This document shows positions 20,620 through 33,177 of a stretch of 57,701 bases of DNA, one piece after another (the first letter of the stretch is position 1; each line of letters opens with the position of its first letter). Under the pieces are notes generated by a model. That model made no database searches, was not told where the DNA came from, and worked only from the letters and a program-made list of their open reading frames with translations. Origin of the DNA: Gamsiella multidivaricata (lineage: Eukaryota; Mortierellomycota; Mortierellomycetes; Mortierellales; Mortierellaceae); the NCBI RefSeq assembly GCF_025024155.1, contig NW_026251845.1, forward strand, positions 1 through 57,701. Direction: 5' to 3'. The position numbers and the translations under genes are program-made.

Positions 20620-23033
20620 ATGGCCTCCCGCGTACTCACATTCTCCTTTAAGGCCGTCCGCGGCCAGGCCTCGGCTCCCTTTTCCCGTAAGCTGTTTTCT
20701 CAGTCATTTTACACACCCCTGAGGGCTTTCATTTCCCACTCCCGTGGACACACACGCCTCGCTCCCCCCTCCCCCTATCCGCCGCCGTCCTCTTCACCGT
20801 CTTCGTCCACCTTTTTGTTCACACGCTATCTCTCTTCCGCCCCTAAAAAACCCATTACTGTCGTACCTGTAATGTCCGTGTTCACTACTTCCCCCCTTTG
20901 GACCAAGGTAGCCATTGGAGGCACAGTTGCTCTCGTCGCTTCAGTCATACTAATGAACCAGATCTCCAAGGCTCCTCAGATGGAACTCAGCTCGGATAAG
21001 TCCTCGTCCTCCGCTCCAACAGGTGGCAGTGTTACTCAGAACCTCAAGGACAAGCACAACCGCATCGGTGTCGAGAAAAAGTCGACCTCTGATCTGCTGC
21101 TGTCCTTGTTCGTCTACAAGATGTGCACTTTCAACCTGCTGGTTGATCTGACCCCTAAGCTGATCCGCTTGGCCGAGATGATGCATCTGAGTGCTCCTGC
21201 ATACTGGATCGGGCGAAAGACCTTCTTTGCCCAGTTCTGTGGGTAAGTTTGAATGAATCCTTTTATGACGGCCGTTCCTCGCTTGTTTTCTTTTTTTTTT
21301 AGTTTCTCGAGAATGTACCTATTATCCCTCTCCCAACTGCTTTTGGACTAGTTCCGGAGGTGACCTTTTGGACCTCGCATATGGTTTCACAGCGAGTGAC
21401 TGTACGCGTCCTTTATGACGACTACGGTGGCTGTGTGCAACACTTAATAAACTATGGACAAACCTTTTTTGCCTCCCTTTAGTGGCGAGACTGCAGAAGA
21501 CTGCATTGGAACCATGAACTCGTTCAAGAACGCAGGAATCAATTCTATTCTGGATCTGTCGATTGAGTTTGACTTAAACGAGTCTGACCTGACCAGCCAG
21601 ACATCTTTCGACATTCGTGCGCGATGCAATAAGAGCGCAGACGACATTGCGAACCAGATTAGTGCCTGCATCGAGACTGCCTCCAACGTATCAAGGTCGT
21701 TTGCCGCCATCAAGGTCACTGCCATAAGCTCGCCTTTGCTCCTTCAACAGGTTTCTTCGACGCTTAACACTCTTCAGAGCACATTCAAGAACATGGATCA
21801 GGATCGTGATGGAAAGATCACAAAGGAAGAATTCAGGCAGCTACTCAAATTGTTCCCCAGCCCTGGAGGAATGTACGGTTCCTTCGAGGCCGTTGCCGAC
21901 CAGTTGTTTAAAGAGGCCGACAAGGATCAGAATGGTCACGTTGACTGGGTGGACTTCACGAGTACCGTTTCATTGAACCGCGACGAGACCCGCGCTTTGT
22001 TCGCTTCCACTCATGCTGGTGACGAGTCCGCTACCGTCATTTCTGGCCTTGCAAAGGAGGATCTGGATGACTACAGGTGCTTACTAGCCCGCATGGAAAA
22101 GCTATGCGACTAGGCGGAGAAGACCCATACCCGACTGATGATTGACGCTGAGCAGAGCTATTTTCAGCCTGCGATCGACAATGTGGCCCTACATCTTATG
22201 GAGCAATACAACCATACCCCTCATGCCGATGGACCCTTAATCTACAACACCTACCAAATGTACCTCAAGGATGCGCTGACCCGTCTCCAGCAAGACTATA
22301 CCCGTGCTCAAAGAAATGATTACATCATGGCAGCAAAGTTAGTTCGCGGTGCGTACATGGTCAGTGAGCGCAAGGGAGCGCAGGAGCTGGGTCTCGGCGA
22401 TCCGATCTGCAATGGAATCGAGGCCACCCACAAGTCGTACAATGCCGGCGTCGATTTCATGCTGGGACAAATGGCCAGTAAACTCAAGGCGAACCAAGGC
22501 AAGAGTGAGTCGCAGAGCGAGGGATCATCACCATCAACACTTTCGCTTCAGAACTCCCCTGTGGTCCTGTTTGTAGCCTCACACAACGGGGGTTCGGTGA
22601 TCCGCACCTGCGAGCGCATGGAGGAACTGAGCCTGACTCCTCAGTCTGGTCTTGTCATGTTTGGTCAGCTGATGGGTATGTGCGACCAGATCTCGTACAC
22701 TCTTGGACGTCATGGCTATGACATTTACAAGAACGTCCCATATGGACCCATCCACCGCGTTATTCCGTACCTCATCCGGTAAGTTTTGGCGCCTGCCTTT
22801 CTTTCTATTTCTCTGATGCATCACAATCCTGTATTAACTCTTTTCCTCACAATCCTATCTGCTATCGAACTACCCGTAGTCGTGCCCAGGAAAATTCCTC
22901 CGTATTGGGAGGCGTTGCTGTGGAGCGAAACCTTTTCGTGGAGGAGCTCAAGTCACGGTTCATTGCTCAGAAATCTCGGGCGCTAATCCAGGCTGTGCCT
23001 GTTGTGCCTGCAGGCCCTACCACCACCTTGTAA
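20620..23033 (+). pseudogene. PUT1: Proline dehydrogenase (mitochondrial, EF-hand type) with in-frame TAG
   Basis: Family role: FAD enzyme of the inner mitochondrial membrane that oxidises proline to pyrroline-5-carboxylate. Exons 20620-21242, 21483-22778 and 22880-23033 join in frame to 690 sense codons plus the final TAA, but codon 418 (22111-22113) is TAG. It sits between EKLCD and AEKTHTRLM, just before the conserved DAEQSYFQPA core. Everything after the stop is intact: KLVRGAYM, VASHNGGS, FGQLMGMCDQ, PYGP, and the end motif YLIRRAQEN made by splicing exon 3. The N-terminus looks like a mitochondrial presequence. Two EF-hand loops, DQDRDGKITKEE (about residue 312) and DKDQNGHVDWVD (about 353), sit inside the enzyme, as in the animal PRODH insert. 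A sequencing error, a null allele or readthrough could each explain the stop. The intact downstream half argues that any loss is recent. Confidence 0.85.
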
Positions 23034-23687
23034 CTTGCGCCAATAGATCATATCCATCTCATACATTGTTTATCTGCTGCACTAAACGATGCCTTGTTTT
23101 GATTACCATATCGCGTTGTGGACTTGTTGGATGCATCGGGGTGAAAGAGGCGGTTTGGCACTACACGTGATATGGGCCGCCTTGAATGAGTGCTATTGCT
23201 CCCCATCGCTCCCCTTGCCATCGTTTACCACCAGTGTACCTCTCTCCCCTCATCGCCACCCTTCCTTCCTTTCATCCTTTGCATCGACTTTGCAACTACG
23301 ATCCCCATAGACCGATTGAGCCTTGCTTGCTCATCCATGCAATTTCATCTCTATTTGCACCAAGGTATCGATTGTTCGATTTCTGGTGGCAAATATACCG
23401 TGAGAGTACCACGGAGAGTAAAGTAATCTTTGAACTGACCACACCACCCGCTCTCAAACGACGCCCTCGCAGGAAAAGAGCATCTTGCTGCAACGGGACA
23501 CGGTCAACCTTCATCACCATCTTTTCTTTCCCCAGAACCATAACGATCCAGCCGCTCTCTCACCATCGTAACGAACAGCCATCGCGCCCCATCCAGCTAG
23601 CAAGCATCAATCAAACGAACGAACGAACGAACGAAAAGGATCCTTCGACTCGATTAGCTGTCGAGGGATATCACGATAAAAGAAGCC
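23034..23687. other. Spacer and leader of the NCoR-like gene
   Basis: No gene seen. It contains a CGAA microsatellite of about five units near 23615-23637 shortly before the start codon at 23688. Confidence 0.5.
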
Positions 23688-26600
23688 ATGGAAAGATCCC
23701 CACTACTGTCTCCACTGCAAACTGCCTCCAGTCAGCTCAAGTCGTCTCGTATCCACTCAACTGTCAGTTCGCCTGGAGGTATTCAACATCTACGTTCGTC
23801 CTCACGCTCACCGCCACCACCGACCAAACCAAGGTCCGAGAGTCATGATCGCTCATACTCTGGTCCAAGGTAAGAGCATCCATCATGGGCTATCTTGCTT
23901 GCAATGATGTTCTGCTGTATTCCAATGGCGTAAAGTGAACGGACGCATGACCCATTTTGCTCGCCCTTGCTTGACTTAATTTTGGACAGTAGGAAATATT
24001 ATGAAAGAAGTCGCTCACAGGAGAGAGATGAACGAAACCGACCAAGAGACTTGTAAGGAGTAGCGACGATGACAAGCAAGAAGAGATGTTATTGGGATAT
24101 CCCGCATGGTTTTTGACCTGTCCATCTTATTGCCGCCTTTGCCCTTGAATGTAGCTCAAACTCAGATAGGAGGAGACCCCCGAGGAGCGGGACTATTGGC
24201 CATCCGAACAGGAATGGACCAGATGGTCCACCACCGTCCGAGATGGGCTTCCAGGAGGTACTATCGTCGTATTACATTACTCGCTCTTACTTTCGATTAT
24301 TCTCCCCCTCCCCTACCGTGCTGTCTCCCTCGGGTCTATTGCTCTGTCGTCTATCTTTTTACCTGTGCTATTAGAGATCGGGCAAAAAAGGGACACCAAG
24401 GATATGAACTCGAACAAATTACTAATCGAAAAAGTGGTGCCGTTTGTTCCGTGATTATATAGTCTCCTCGGTTGAAATATCCGGAACGGTTTCCATCTCG
24501 TGACGCTCGGTTTAGATCATCGGAGAGCTTAAAGAATAGCCCGGGCATGGCCGATCATGCAGCACAGTCATCAGTATCATCAAGACACTTTGGATCTAGT
24601 TCAGCGGCAAACAACTCGTCAATATCACATCTTCGAGATTTCAGTCCCCCACCAAATTACAAAGGGTCATCAAACGAGGCCAACCATGGCGGACGATCAA
24701 TGGAGTATTTTGGCCCAAACTCTCCTGGAATGGGACCCACCATTGGGCTAGGACTGGGGCCAGCTCGATATATGGACCGGGACGACTGGAGAGGGCGGCT
24801 GAGCCATTTTCCCCGAGAGTTCGACAGGGACAGGGATTTCAGAAACAGAGATATCCGTCAGGACATTCGAGATATGCGTGATCCTAGACCTCCTAGGGAC
24901 CCAAGAGATATCCGGGACATGCGCGATATGCCTCTACGAGAGCGGGACTTGAGAGATCGCGATATGCTTTACTCGAGGGAAGCCGACTACCGAGATCGTG
25001 ATCCCAGGGAACGTGATCTTCGGGAACTTGGAATCACCACTCGAGAGCTGCGCGATAGGGACGGCAGAGATAGGGATCTACGTGACCGAGGGCTCTGGAA
25101 TTCCGATGCCAAAGGACGCGATTCTTTCTCAGGACGAGAAGGCGGCGACCTGGATGTGCGTGAGCTGGTAGAGCGGGAACGTGAACGAGAACGAGAACGC
25201 GAGCGGGAGCGAGAGCGAGATCGTGATAGAGTTCGTGAGCGTCCGATATGGCTCCGCGAATCGGATAAAGATCATGATGGCCCTATACCAACGCGCCCTG
25301 CTTTCGACCAAAATAGCCGCGAACGGGAAAGGGAGCGGGAGCGAGGGTCGAACGCACGTTCAATGGCGACTGTCCAGGATCTCGACCGGGATTTGTTGGC
25401 GTATACTTTGGACAAGTCTCGACAGTCCGTTGGGAAAGTAGGAGACACGCTTGGCAGTGAGCGCGCTCCCACAAAATCAGTAAATGTAAATGATTTTGGC
25501 CCGTCCTCTTCTCACTCACAAAATTCTCGGGAATCGAGACAGGCTGAGGACGATACCACAAAGGATGGCGATTCTACAGGAGAACGGAGTCGTTACCATG
25601 TAGAAGACATTAGCCGAGAGCTTACTGCCAGAGGCAAGGATCAAGTGCGGGATCGAGAGCGCGACACTTACAATCGTCTCGACGGAGCTGGCCCTCAGTC
25701 GGACATGGATAGTCGGTCGTGGCACGCTGGCGATAGCAGGAGGCAAAGGGTCCCTAGTGCTCCCACGTCGGAAGATGCTAGCCATAACGAATCAGTTGGA
25801 GCGCATTCTCGGGAACATCATGTCACAAAAGACCATCCTAGTGTCGCTTTTGCGTCTGCAGACCTGGACATTAAGCAACCGGGCAGATTGGATGGTACAG
25901 TTGGACTGGAGTCTGAGCTGGGCAACAAGAAGGACAAGCACATCAACATTACAATGAGCGACAATCAGGAGATATCATCTTGTTCAGGGCAAACCGACAG
26001 CAGCAATGCGGGCAACGACAGTAGCATCACAGCAAACTCAGCAGCATATACCTCGCCCCATATTGAAGGCCCAAAGCCAGAACCCGTAGCGACGCAGGTA
26101 CACGCGGCAGAAATGGCAGAATCTAATCAGCCTCCCGATACTGATGTTGGCGACGATGTTGTTGTTGATATGGTGACAGCAGACAGCAGTAATAAGGACA
26201 TCTCAGTTTCGATCACGCCTGCCAAAGTCAGCAATACCGAGAAGGATACTGATGCCAAAGCAGGAAGTGAGGAAACTGGTGGAATGGTAACACAGGAAGA
26301 GTCTGTCGCTGTCAGCACGCCACTAGCGCCAAAGGAGGATCTCACTGATGCTCGAACCGCAGACACCAACCCGTCAACGGATGAATTAGTTGTCGCGAAG
26401 GATGCAAACGACACCAAGGCGACAAGGAGCCCACCCACGGGATCTCTCTTGTCATCAGGGTTGTCGTCTGCTCAAGCTAACGCGGACAGCAACATTTCCA
26501 TAGAGGAGGAGATTGGGCTCGAGAACCACGCCAACATTCTAGTCGAGATCGACAAGATTGATGGGCAAATTCAACATCTCGAGGGACTCTTGACGGAGCA

Positions 26601-29600
26601 TAGACGCCACAAGGACGAGCAGCCTCAAGTCGGGACCGAGGTGACAGTTACTGTTGATCTCAATGAGGACGACGATGTATCGATTGACATCGAACAGCCG
26701 GATACGAAGTCAACTGCAGATGTGGCGGATGAGACTGTGATGGATATTGACGATACCACAACGGATCTGCCCAACAAGGCTAGTCATGACAACTCCAAGG
26801 ACGAGGACTCTCTCATGGATGGTGGCAGGGATGCACCCAGCCCTGCTCACGTCGTTCCGGACAGAGATATGGAGGACTCGAAGTTAGATGTCATCGACAG
26901 CGAGGACATTGACACGAATGTATCGGATACAGAAGTAGGAAAGGAGAAACGTCGACAGATCGTACAGCAATTTTCCCGGCATGAGCTCCAGCATCCTGTT
27001 GATGAGGACGACCCGTACTACAAGAGAAAGGGGCAGCAGACGCGTCGGCCTCAGCTCTATGATCAAATTTATGCCGAAAACAACACTCGTGCCAAAAAGT
27101 ACGGACGGGTGCACTCGGCACTGGGATCCCCTCGCGATGGAAATTCGTCTCATCACCGCCGCCATGACCAAGACAAGCCTCAGATTTACGAGTCGATTGA
27201 GGATTATCCCTGCTACCAGGAAAACATCGATAGCCACCGGCAGCTCAGGGGCGCAATGCTACACAACATGGCTGTCAAAGCTGCTGCGTTGGACGAGAAG
27301 GAACTGGAACTGAAGAAGGAGTATAAGCAATACTGGGAGGTGTGGACCAAGAAGATCGAAAAGCTAGACAAGATCAAGGAGAAGATGTTGAACGCACCCC
27401 TGCCAGCAAACGTCCGCGAGGAAGACTTGGTCCAGAGCGAAAATGTCCTGTTCACGACTCGAAATCGACGTGGCGCCTATAACAGTGATGCTGTTAGGAG
27501 CGAGGCTGAGCTGTTAGAGATCATTCAGAGTCTGGAGAATGCAGACATGCGGAATCCCGACCTGAGGGCCTCCCGAACTGCCGCCACAGTGCCGCCGATG
27601 ATTTTGGACCCTTACATCCGGGAGAAGGTCCATTATTTTGACCGCAACCATCTGGTGACGGACCCCGCCAAGTTCTACCGCCTCGGTCCGGTCACGGATA
27701 TATGGACAGAAGAGGAACGGCAGACCTTTATCAAACGCTATCTCAACTTCCCAAAGCAGTTCGGCAAGATTGCGGCGGGTATCGAGAACAAAACCGCCTC
27801 CCAATGTGTGCTGTTCTACTACCGCGAAAAGAAAAAGATTGGGTTCAAGGAAATGCTTTCGAACCGCGGCCGGAAACGCAAGACAGCAGCAGGCAAACGC
27901 AAGGAAAAGGTAACACAGCAACCGTCACCTTCTGGACAGCCAGGGAAGAAGCACAAGGGCAGTGCCCTGATCGAAGATATCGGTCAGGCGAACAGGAAGA
28001 AGGCGAAGAGTAGGGAGGTTCGCGATCTACAGGACATGAGTCAGACGTGGGTTGATTTTGATACGGAGCTAGGCACTAGACGCCGCGTTCGAAGTGGTGC
28101 TGCCAATCAACATGCAGGAACCCCTGGCCTCGAGGAGACAAACAGCAATGCGGCAAGCCCTGCGCCATCGTCGACTGTTTCCACGCCTGTCATTCCAGCA
28201 CTCGAGCGCAGAAAGCCGAGATCCAAGGCCACGAATACCCGTTCCGCCGCCGCCGCAGGGGCTCCTAGCCCCAAGGCCTCAACAGAGGACGTGGTGGTCG
28301 AGGAGAAGAAGTCCAAGTTTGAGAAGGTCTCTCCTGTCTCAGCTCCTGCTATTGACAAGACTGCGTCGAAAACAGAAGAAGCAGCGACCAATACTGAATT
28401 TCCCGCAGATACTTCAGCAATGGCAACGAAACAGATCTCTCCGGCCCTACTTGGATCTGTCGAAGAGAGCGGAGCCGCAGCAGAAACCTCACCTGTGCCT
28501 TCCGGAGGAATCACTCGATGGACAACCGCAGAACATACTAAATGTATTGCAGCTCTGAAGAAGTACGGTCGCGATTTCGATGCTGTGGCGAACGCGGTGG
28601 GTACGAAGACCGTCGATCAGTGCAGGAACTTTTGCTTCAACTACAAGCGGAAATTTGGTGTTAGTGCACTGGACGACGCCAACAATCTCGAGATGGCCGA
28701 CATCGACGAGGCCGTTGAAGACAAGGATGTTGAGACTGCGCCTGTTGAGAAAACTAGGACAAAGAAGGGCAAGGCTACCAACACTGCTGGAGCATCTGTA
28801 CCCGGTACACCCAACAGCACAATTACCGGTATCGCCAAGGAAGCGAGTGCAACACCGTCGAGTCGTCGTCGAGCAGGGAAACTAGTTACTCAAGAGATCA
28901 CTAAGGACGAGCCCTTGAAAGAACCAGTGGAGATGACGAACAACGCGGAAGAGACAGAGAATGTAACGGATAAACGAAAAAGAAAGAAGGTGGTTCCCAA
29001 GAGCGAGGCTGGCGCTAATTCAACGGAGGCGGCATCCACTCCAACTGCCACATCTTTCAGAGCCCTATACTCGCGCGAGCCCCCCTCAGAGGTGAGCTCA
29101 CCATTTATGCCTGCTTCCTCTCCAGCGGATGATGGTCAGCTCTCAGGCCAGGTGAATATGGACGGAGCAACACGCCGACCTAATTTTTCATCTTATTGGT
29201 CCCGGCAAGAGAAGATCGATTTCGCAAGACTCTTGAGTGTTCACGGAAAGGACTGGGACAAAATCTCGAAGGCCATGAAGACAAAGACACTCATTCAGGT
29301 CCGTAACCATTATAGCAACAACGCTGAGAAATTGGCTGCGGATGGCGTCATTCCTATGGAGCGCCCAGTCTCGCCCCTTGTCCCCTCAGTAGACGATGGA
29401 GAGCCGCCTCTGGATCACGGTCAATCCTATCAGCGAGTTCAGGAAGGAGGTTATGTGGACCAGGCTTTGGGCGACCGATCCGAAATGTACGCCCCTGCAG
29501 GATATACCGCCCAGCAACGACCTCATTCGCCTACTGGAGCAGGGCCAAGGACGGGGTATTTTATGCCTTCACCCCAAGGTGATGACAGGGGCAACGTGCA

Positions 29601-31275
29601 CCAAACAGAAGAGCTTCGACAGCCCACGCCGCCCAGACGTATTACCAATATCGGCAACTTGCTCAACAACGATGATGAGGATGTCCATGTTGCAGTGGAA
29701 GACTGGTTTGGGAACGGTGAAGAAGGCAGCCGTGTTCAATCTCCGGAGCGCGATTTTGAGGTGGTTCATCCACCGGCGCGTGAATACTTGCAGAGACAGG
29801 ATCACATTCAAAGACTGGAACCGATGCAGAGGCAGCATCACTATGCGAATGAACGTGCACGTATGGAGGTTGAGGATGTAGAGACAGAGGACGAGTTTGA
29901 GCCCGCGCGTCATGGCTATGGTCTCTATGGATCTGAAGCAGTTGACACCATGGCGTCGAACCAGAGGCGCGCCTCAGAAGCAAGTGCTTCGACCATGCGA
30001 CACGGTTATCCATCCAAGGCGTCCAATGGACCTGGTTATTATGACCACTCTCATCAGCCAGTGCATCCCTCTCAGCAGCATCCTTCTCACCCTAACCCTG
30101 CGGTGCTTGGACCGCCCTACGGCGCTCAGCACTACTACGGCTCCTCTCATGTCAGTAGCGGGTATCGCTCACCCCCTCCGCCCATCTCCTCTCCTTCTGG
30201 TGGCCTTACGTTGCAGCGGGTGGCATCGCCGTCCATGTCGATGTCGCCTGCTCCTTCAGGAGCGGTCATGCTGCCTTCGCACTACTCATCCGCACAAGCA
30301 CCTCATCACCACTCGCAGCATCAGAGGTCGAGCAGTATTAGTCATGTGGAGATGATACCGCGGTCCAATCCTTCGCCACAGTCGAATGTCCGTGCTCGAT
30401 CACCCATGTCGCACCAGGGACCGTACTATGCACAGCCACAACAGCATCATGGATATCCTCACCCACCGTCTCATGCGCCCTATCCGCCTTATGCTCAGCA
30501 CCATAGCTCGCACCAGTCTGGTCAGATCGAGGTCCTGTCCCCACACCCTCGACCTATCCACGAGTCGTCCATGACATTGCAGCACTCGTCGTTGGCAACG
30601 TCTGCTGGAAGCCACGGTCACTCTCATGGACACGGACACGGACACGGATACGGACATAGCCATGGTCATGGCCATGGGCATAGTCATAGCCTTGGTCACA
30701 GCCATTCCGGATCGATCTCGAGATACAGTAGCTCGCCACAGTTACCTGGATCAGGAGCTCTGAGAGGGTCGCCTGCACCTGGCGGTCCTTCCAACGGACC
30801 AGGATCTCCAATCCATATAGGCCACGGAGGACATATGCCGCCCCGTTATTCTCCTATCCCGATTTCAGCTGTCTCCTCTGCGTCCGGTATGCCCAGTCTT
30901 GTCGGGCCAGTCATGTCTCCTCGCATGTCAGAGCCACCTGTGCACCACTCTCAGCATCTCCAGTACCAGCAACATGTGCGAAGGTCCTCGAGTCCCTTCC
31001 AGCACCATATCCCTGGCCAGGTACCATCACCATCGTACCTTCAGCCCCCACCAGGAGTGCACACGTCTTCAGGACCAAAACATCAACCATCGTCGTTTTC
31101 ATATGGTCCTTCAACGTCTGCGTCGATGTTGCCACCACCCCCAGCTTCTACAGGCTATCACCCTGGTCACTCGCAGCCTTCATATGGACATTCACAGCAC
31201 TCGGCACCATCCTATGGGCCCCCACCACCTCATCATCATTCTCAGCAATCCAGGCGTCACCACCCTCATCAATAA
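23688..31275 (+). CDS. NCoR/SMRT/Snt1-like corepressor with DAD and three SANT domains
   Basis: Likely scaffold of a histone deacetylase complex (NCoR in animals, Set3C with Snt1 in yeast). Exons 23688-23869, 23993-24052, 24155-24257 and 24463-31275 give about 2385 residues; the last exon is 6.8 kb without interruption. Residues about 120-330 are RD/RE-rich with a long Arg-Glu run. Residues about 1010-1190 match the NCoR deacetylase-activating region (IYESIEDYPCYQENI, the YWEVWTKKIEKLD helix, VPPMILDPY). SANT1 is at about 1196 (WTEEERQTFIKRYLNFPKQF), SANT2 at about 1468 (RWTTAEHTKCIAALKKYGRD) and SANT3 at about 1693 (YWSRQEKIDFARLLSVHGKD). The rest is low complexity, ending in a Pro/Ser/His-rich tail with a Gly-His repeat near 2166. 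Animal NCoR usually has two SANT domains, so the third is notable. The three small 5' exons rest on splice signals and frame agreement only. Confidence 0.82.
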
Positions 31276-31528
31276 CGGCACGCTTCTATGTCATTTCTAG
31301 CTGTGTTCATTTGTATTGTAGTCCCTTTGCAATGTAATTTATTCGTTTCCTCATTATCCCTAAACATAATAATATCGCTGATAATCTTTTTTTTTATTTT
31401 ATTTTTTATTTTTTAATTTTTTTTTGGGCTACAATGTTTATTATTGAGTAAGGTCTTTGGCAAAAACTGGTAGACTGTTTGATGGTGTTAAGAACGATGG
31501 AGAAACCTGCAATCCTTGTTCCACTTAC
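31276..31528. other. Convergent 3' spacer
   Basis: A short AT-rich interval with long T runs (31388-31425) separates the convergent NCoR-like and LUC7 genes. It presumably holds both polyadenylation regions. Confidence 0.6.
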
Positions 31529-32839
31529 TTAATAGCGACGGTCCTCTCGTCCCCCGCGTCGGCTGTCCCGATCTCTGTCATAGTCCCGTCTGCCGCCACG
31601 GTCCCTGCTCCTGTCTCGTCTGTCCCTTCCATCTCTGCCATCCCGATCTCTGTCCCTGCGATCGTCTCTGCGGTAGGGCTGATCGCGGTAGCTTCTTGAA
31701 TCCTTGTAGCCGCCGCGATCGCGGTCGCCTCTGCTGTCGGAATAGTGATCTCTATGAGGTCCAGGGCCGCCATATTCGCCTTCGCGGTGTCGTCCACCGC
31801 CGCTGCGATCGCCACGGGAAGAATAAGAACGGTCGCCACGCTGTTTCTTCATCTCCTCATAGGTTTCATGGATCTTTTGGTATCCCGTGTGCTGTTTACC
31901 CTGGAGATGAGCGTCCAATCTGTTGGAGGTATCGTTCATGACCAGGAAGGCACCACAGACATGACAGACCTCCATTTTGTTTTCTTGTCTGAAGATTGGG
32001 TTGACGTCGTCGTTCTGCTTGAGATGTTCGAGATCCGCCTGTATCTTTTCGGCCTGGTCCGTTAGCACCTGGGCTTCATCCACGCGGCCCTCCTCGCCAG
32101 CCTCTTCGACTTTGGCGAGCGTATCCTTGATCTTTTGTTCCAGCATCACAATCTTCTCCTCTTTTTCATCCTTGCGGGGGTTGAGCAGCTATCGATACAC
32201 GCAAAGAAATAAAGTCGTATTAGTTTTCAGAGGTGGCTTTGGCAACAGCATAGTACCATGATTGCTGATTGCGAGGAAGAAAAAAAAGGGGGACTTACAT
32301 GCTCATCAACCTCCTTATCCTTACGCTCCTTGCCTCGGCGAATCTTTCGTTCAAGGTCGTTATGCAGATAGGTAAGGTAATCAAAGAAATCCTCTTCATA
32401 CCGGTAAGAGTCCTTATCGGGGGCTTTTTGATATCTGTTATTGTTTCAATGAGATGCGAGGTCGCAGGTGCTTTTTTGTTAGATCTTATCCATTGATCGC
32501 AGGCAATTGATACGAGATGATATAATGCACCACAAGGAATACATACTCTTCACGCAGTTTCTCGTCGTGGACAAGGTCGCAGTTGCCTAGATCAGATTTT
32601 GTGTTTGTGAACAAGCTATTGGGACAAAACTTGACGAGGAAATGCTTACAGACCTAGCAAGGAGATAGAAGATATTGGCGAAGACAGCAATTAGAAGAAT
32701 CTCCATGGAAACAAAAGGCTGTCCTTGTGTTTGAGAATAATGCTAGTCCTCGTACCTCCTTGTCCCAGAACTTGTGTTTACTCGGTTCGAAGGGAGCAAA
32801 AAGCTCGCTGACGAGAGATCGCGCGTAGTTGTGGGTCAT
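31529..32839 (-). CDS. LUC7: LUC7-family U1 snRNP component
   Basis: Splicing factor that stabilises U1 snRNP on weak 5' splice sites. Exons 32756-32839, 32547-32653, 32299-32434 and 31529-32188 give 328 residues. The first zinc finger is CCCH (VCKHFLVKFCPNSLFTNTKS then GNCDLVHD). The second is C2H2-like (MEVCHVCGAFLVMNDTS then LDAHLQGKQH). A coiled coil lies between them (MLEQKIKDTLAKVEE). The C-terminal 100 residues are an RD/RS-rich tail typical of LUC7-like proteins. I chose ATG at 32839 because it gives the usual short helix before the WDKE motif; the open frame extends further upstream but without an ATG. Divergent from PRI2 with 338 bp between start codons. Confidence 0.9.
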
Positions 32840-33177
32840 TGGTCCTCGGTCTGTGTTCTGGGCAATCGATCCGCTGGTATTGGCAGGAGAAGTGTTGCGG
32901 GTCGCAGGGCCTGTCGAAGACAAAGGTCAAAAAAAAAGGTGACGTCATTGCTTTTGAAATTCTTTAAGTGCATGCACGCATGCATCAATAGAACTTCATT
33001 TCGCCCAAAACAGAAACGCGTTTTTCTCATACAAAAATAAATAACAAACAGAGCGCGTCTTTTTGACCGCCCGCAAGCACAACTTGGTTTTTTCTGTAGC
33101 GGCCAACATTCCTCTTTTCATTCCTCTCTTCATCTGATCTAGCAGCAATCAACTGCATTCCCCGGGTTCTCTTCATC
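32840..33177. promoter_or_regulatory. Bidirectional promoter of LUC7 and PRI2
   Basis: A 338-bp interval between two divergent start codons. It contains GCATGCACGCATGCATC near 32971, a run of alternating GCATGC-like sequence, and pyrimidine-rich stretches toward PRI2. No clear TATA box. Confidence 0.6.

Noticed and set aside
22111..22113. Reassignment of TAG to a sense codon in this genome
   Set aside because: Intact genes in the same window end naturally with TAG (transposase at 9000, SREK1IP1-like at 10822, PPR at 46557, MTR4 at 54861), so TAG is a working stop codon.
22077..22113. A 37-bp intron that would skip the TAG in proline dehydrogenase
   Set aside because: It is far shorter than other introns here, its length is not a multiple of three, and it would remove a conserved helix and break the frame.
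30600..30720. CRISPR-like or satellite array from the repeated GGACACGGACACGG sequence
   Set aside because: It is the in-frame coding of the Gly-His run of the corepressor.
32840..32923. Longer N-terminus for LUC7
   Set aside because: The extra open frame has no ATG and would push the WDKE motif beyond its usual distance from the start.
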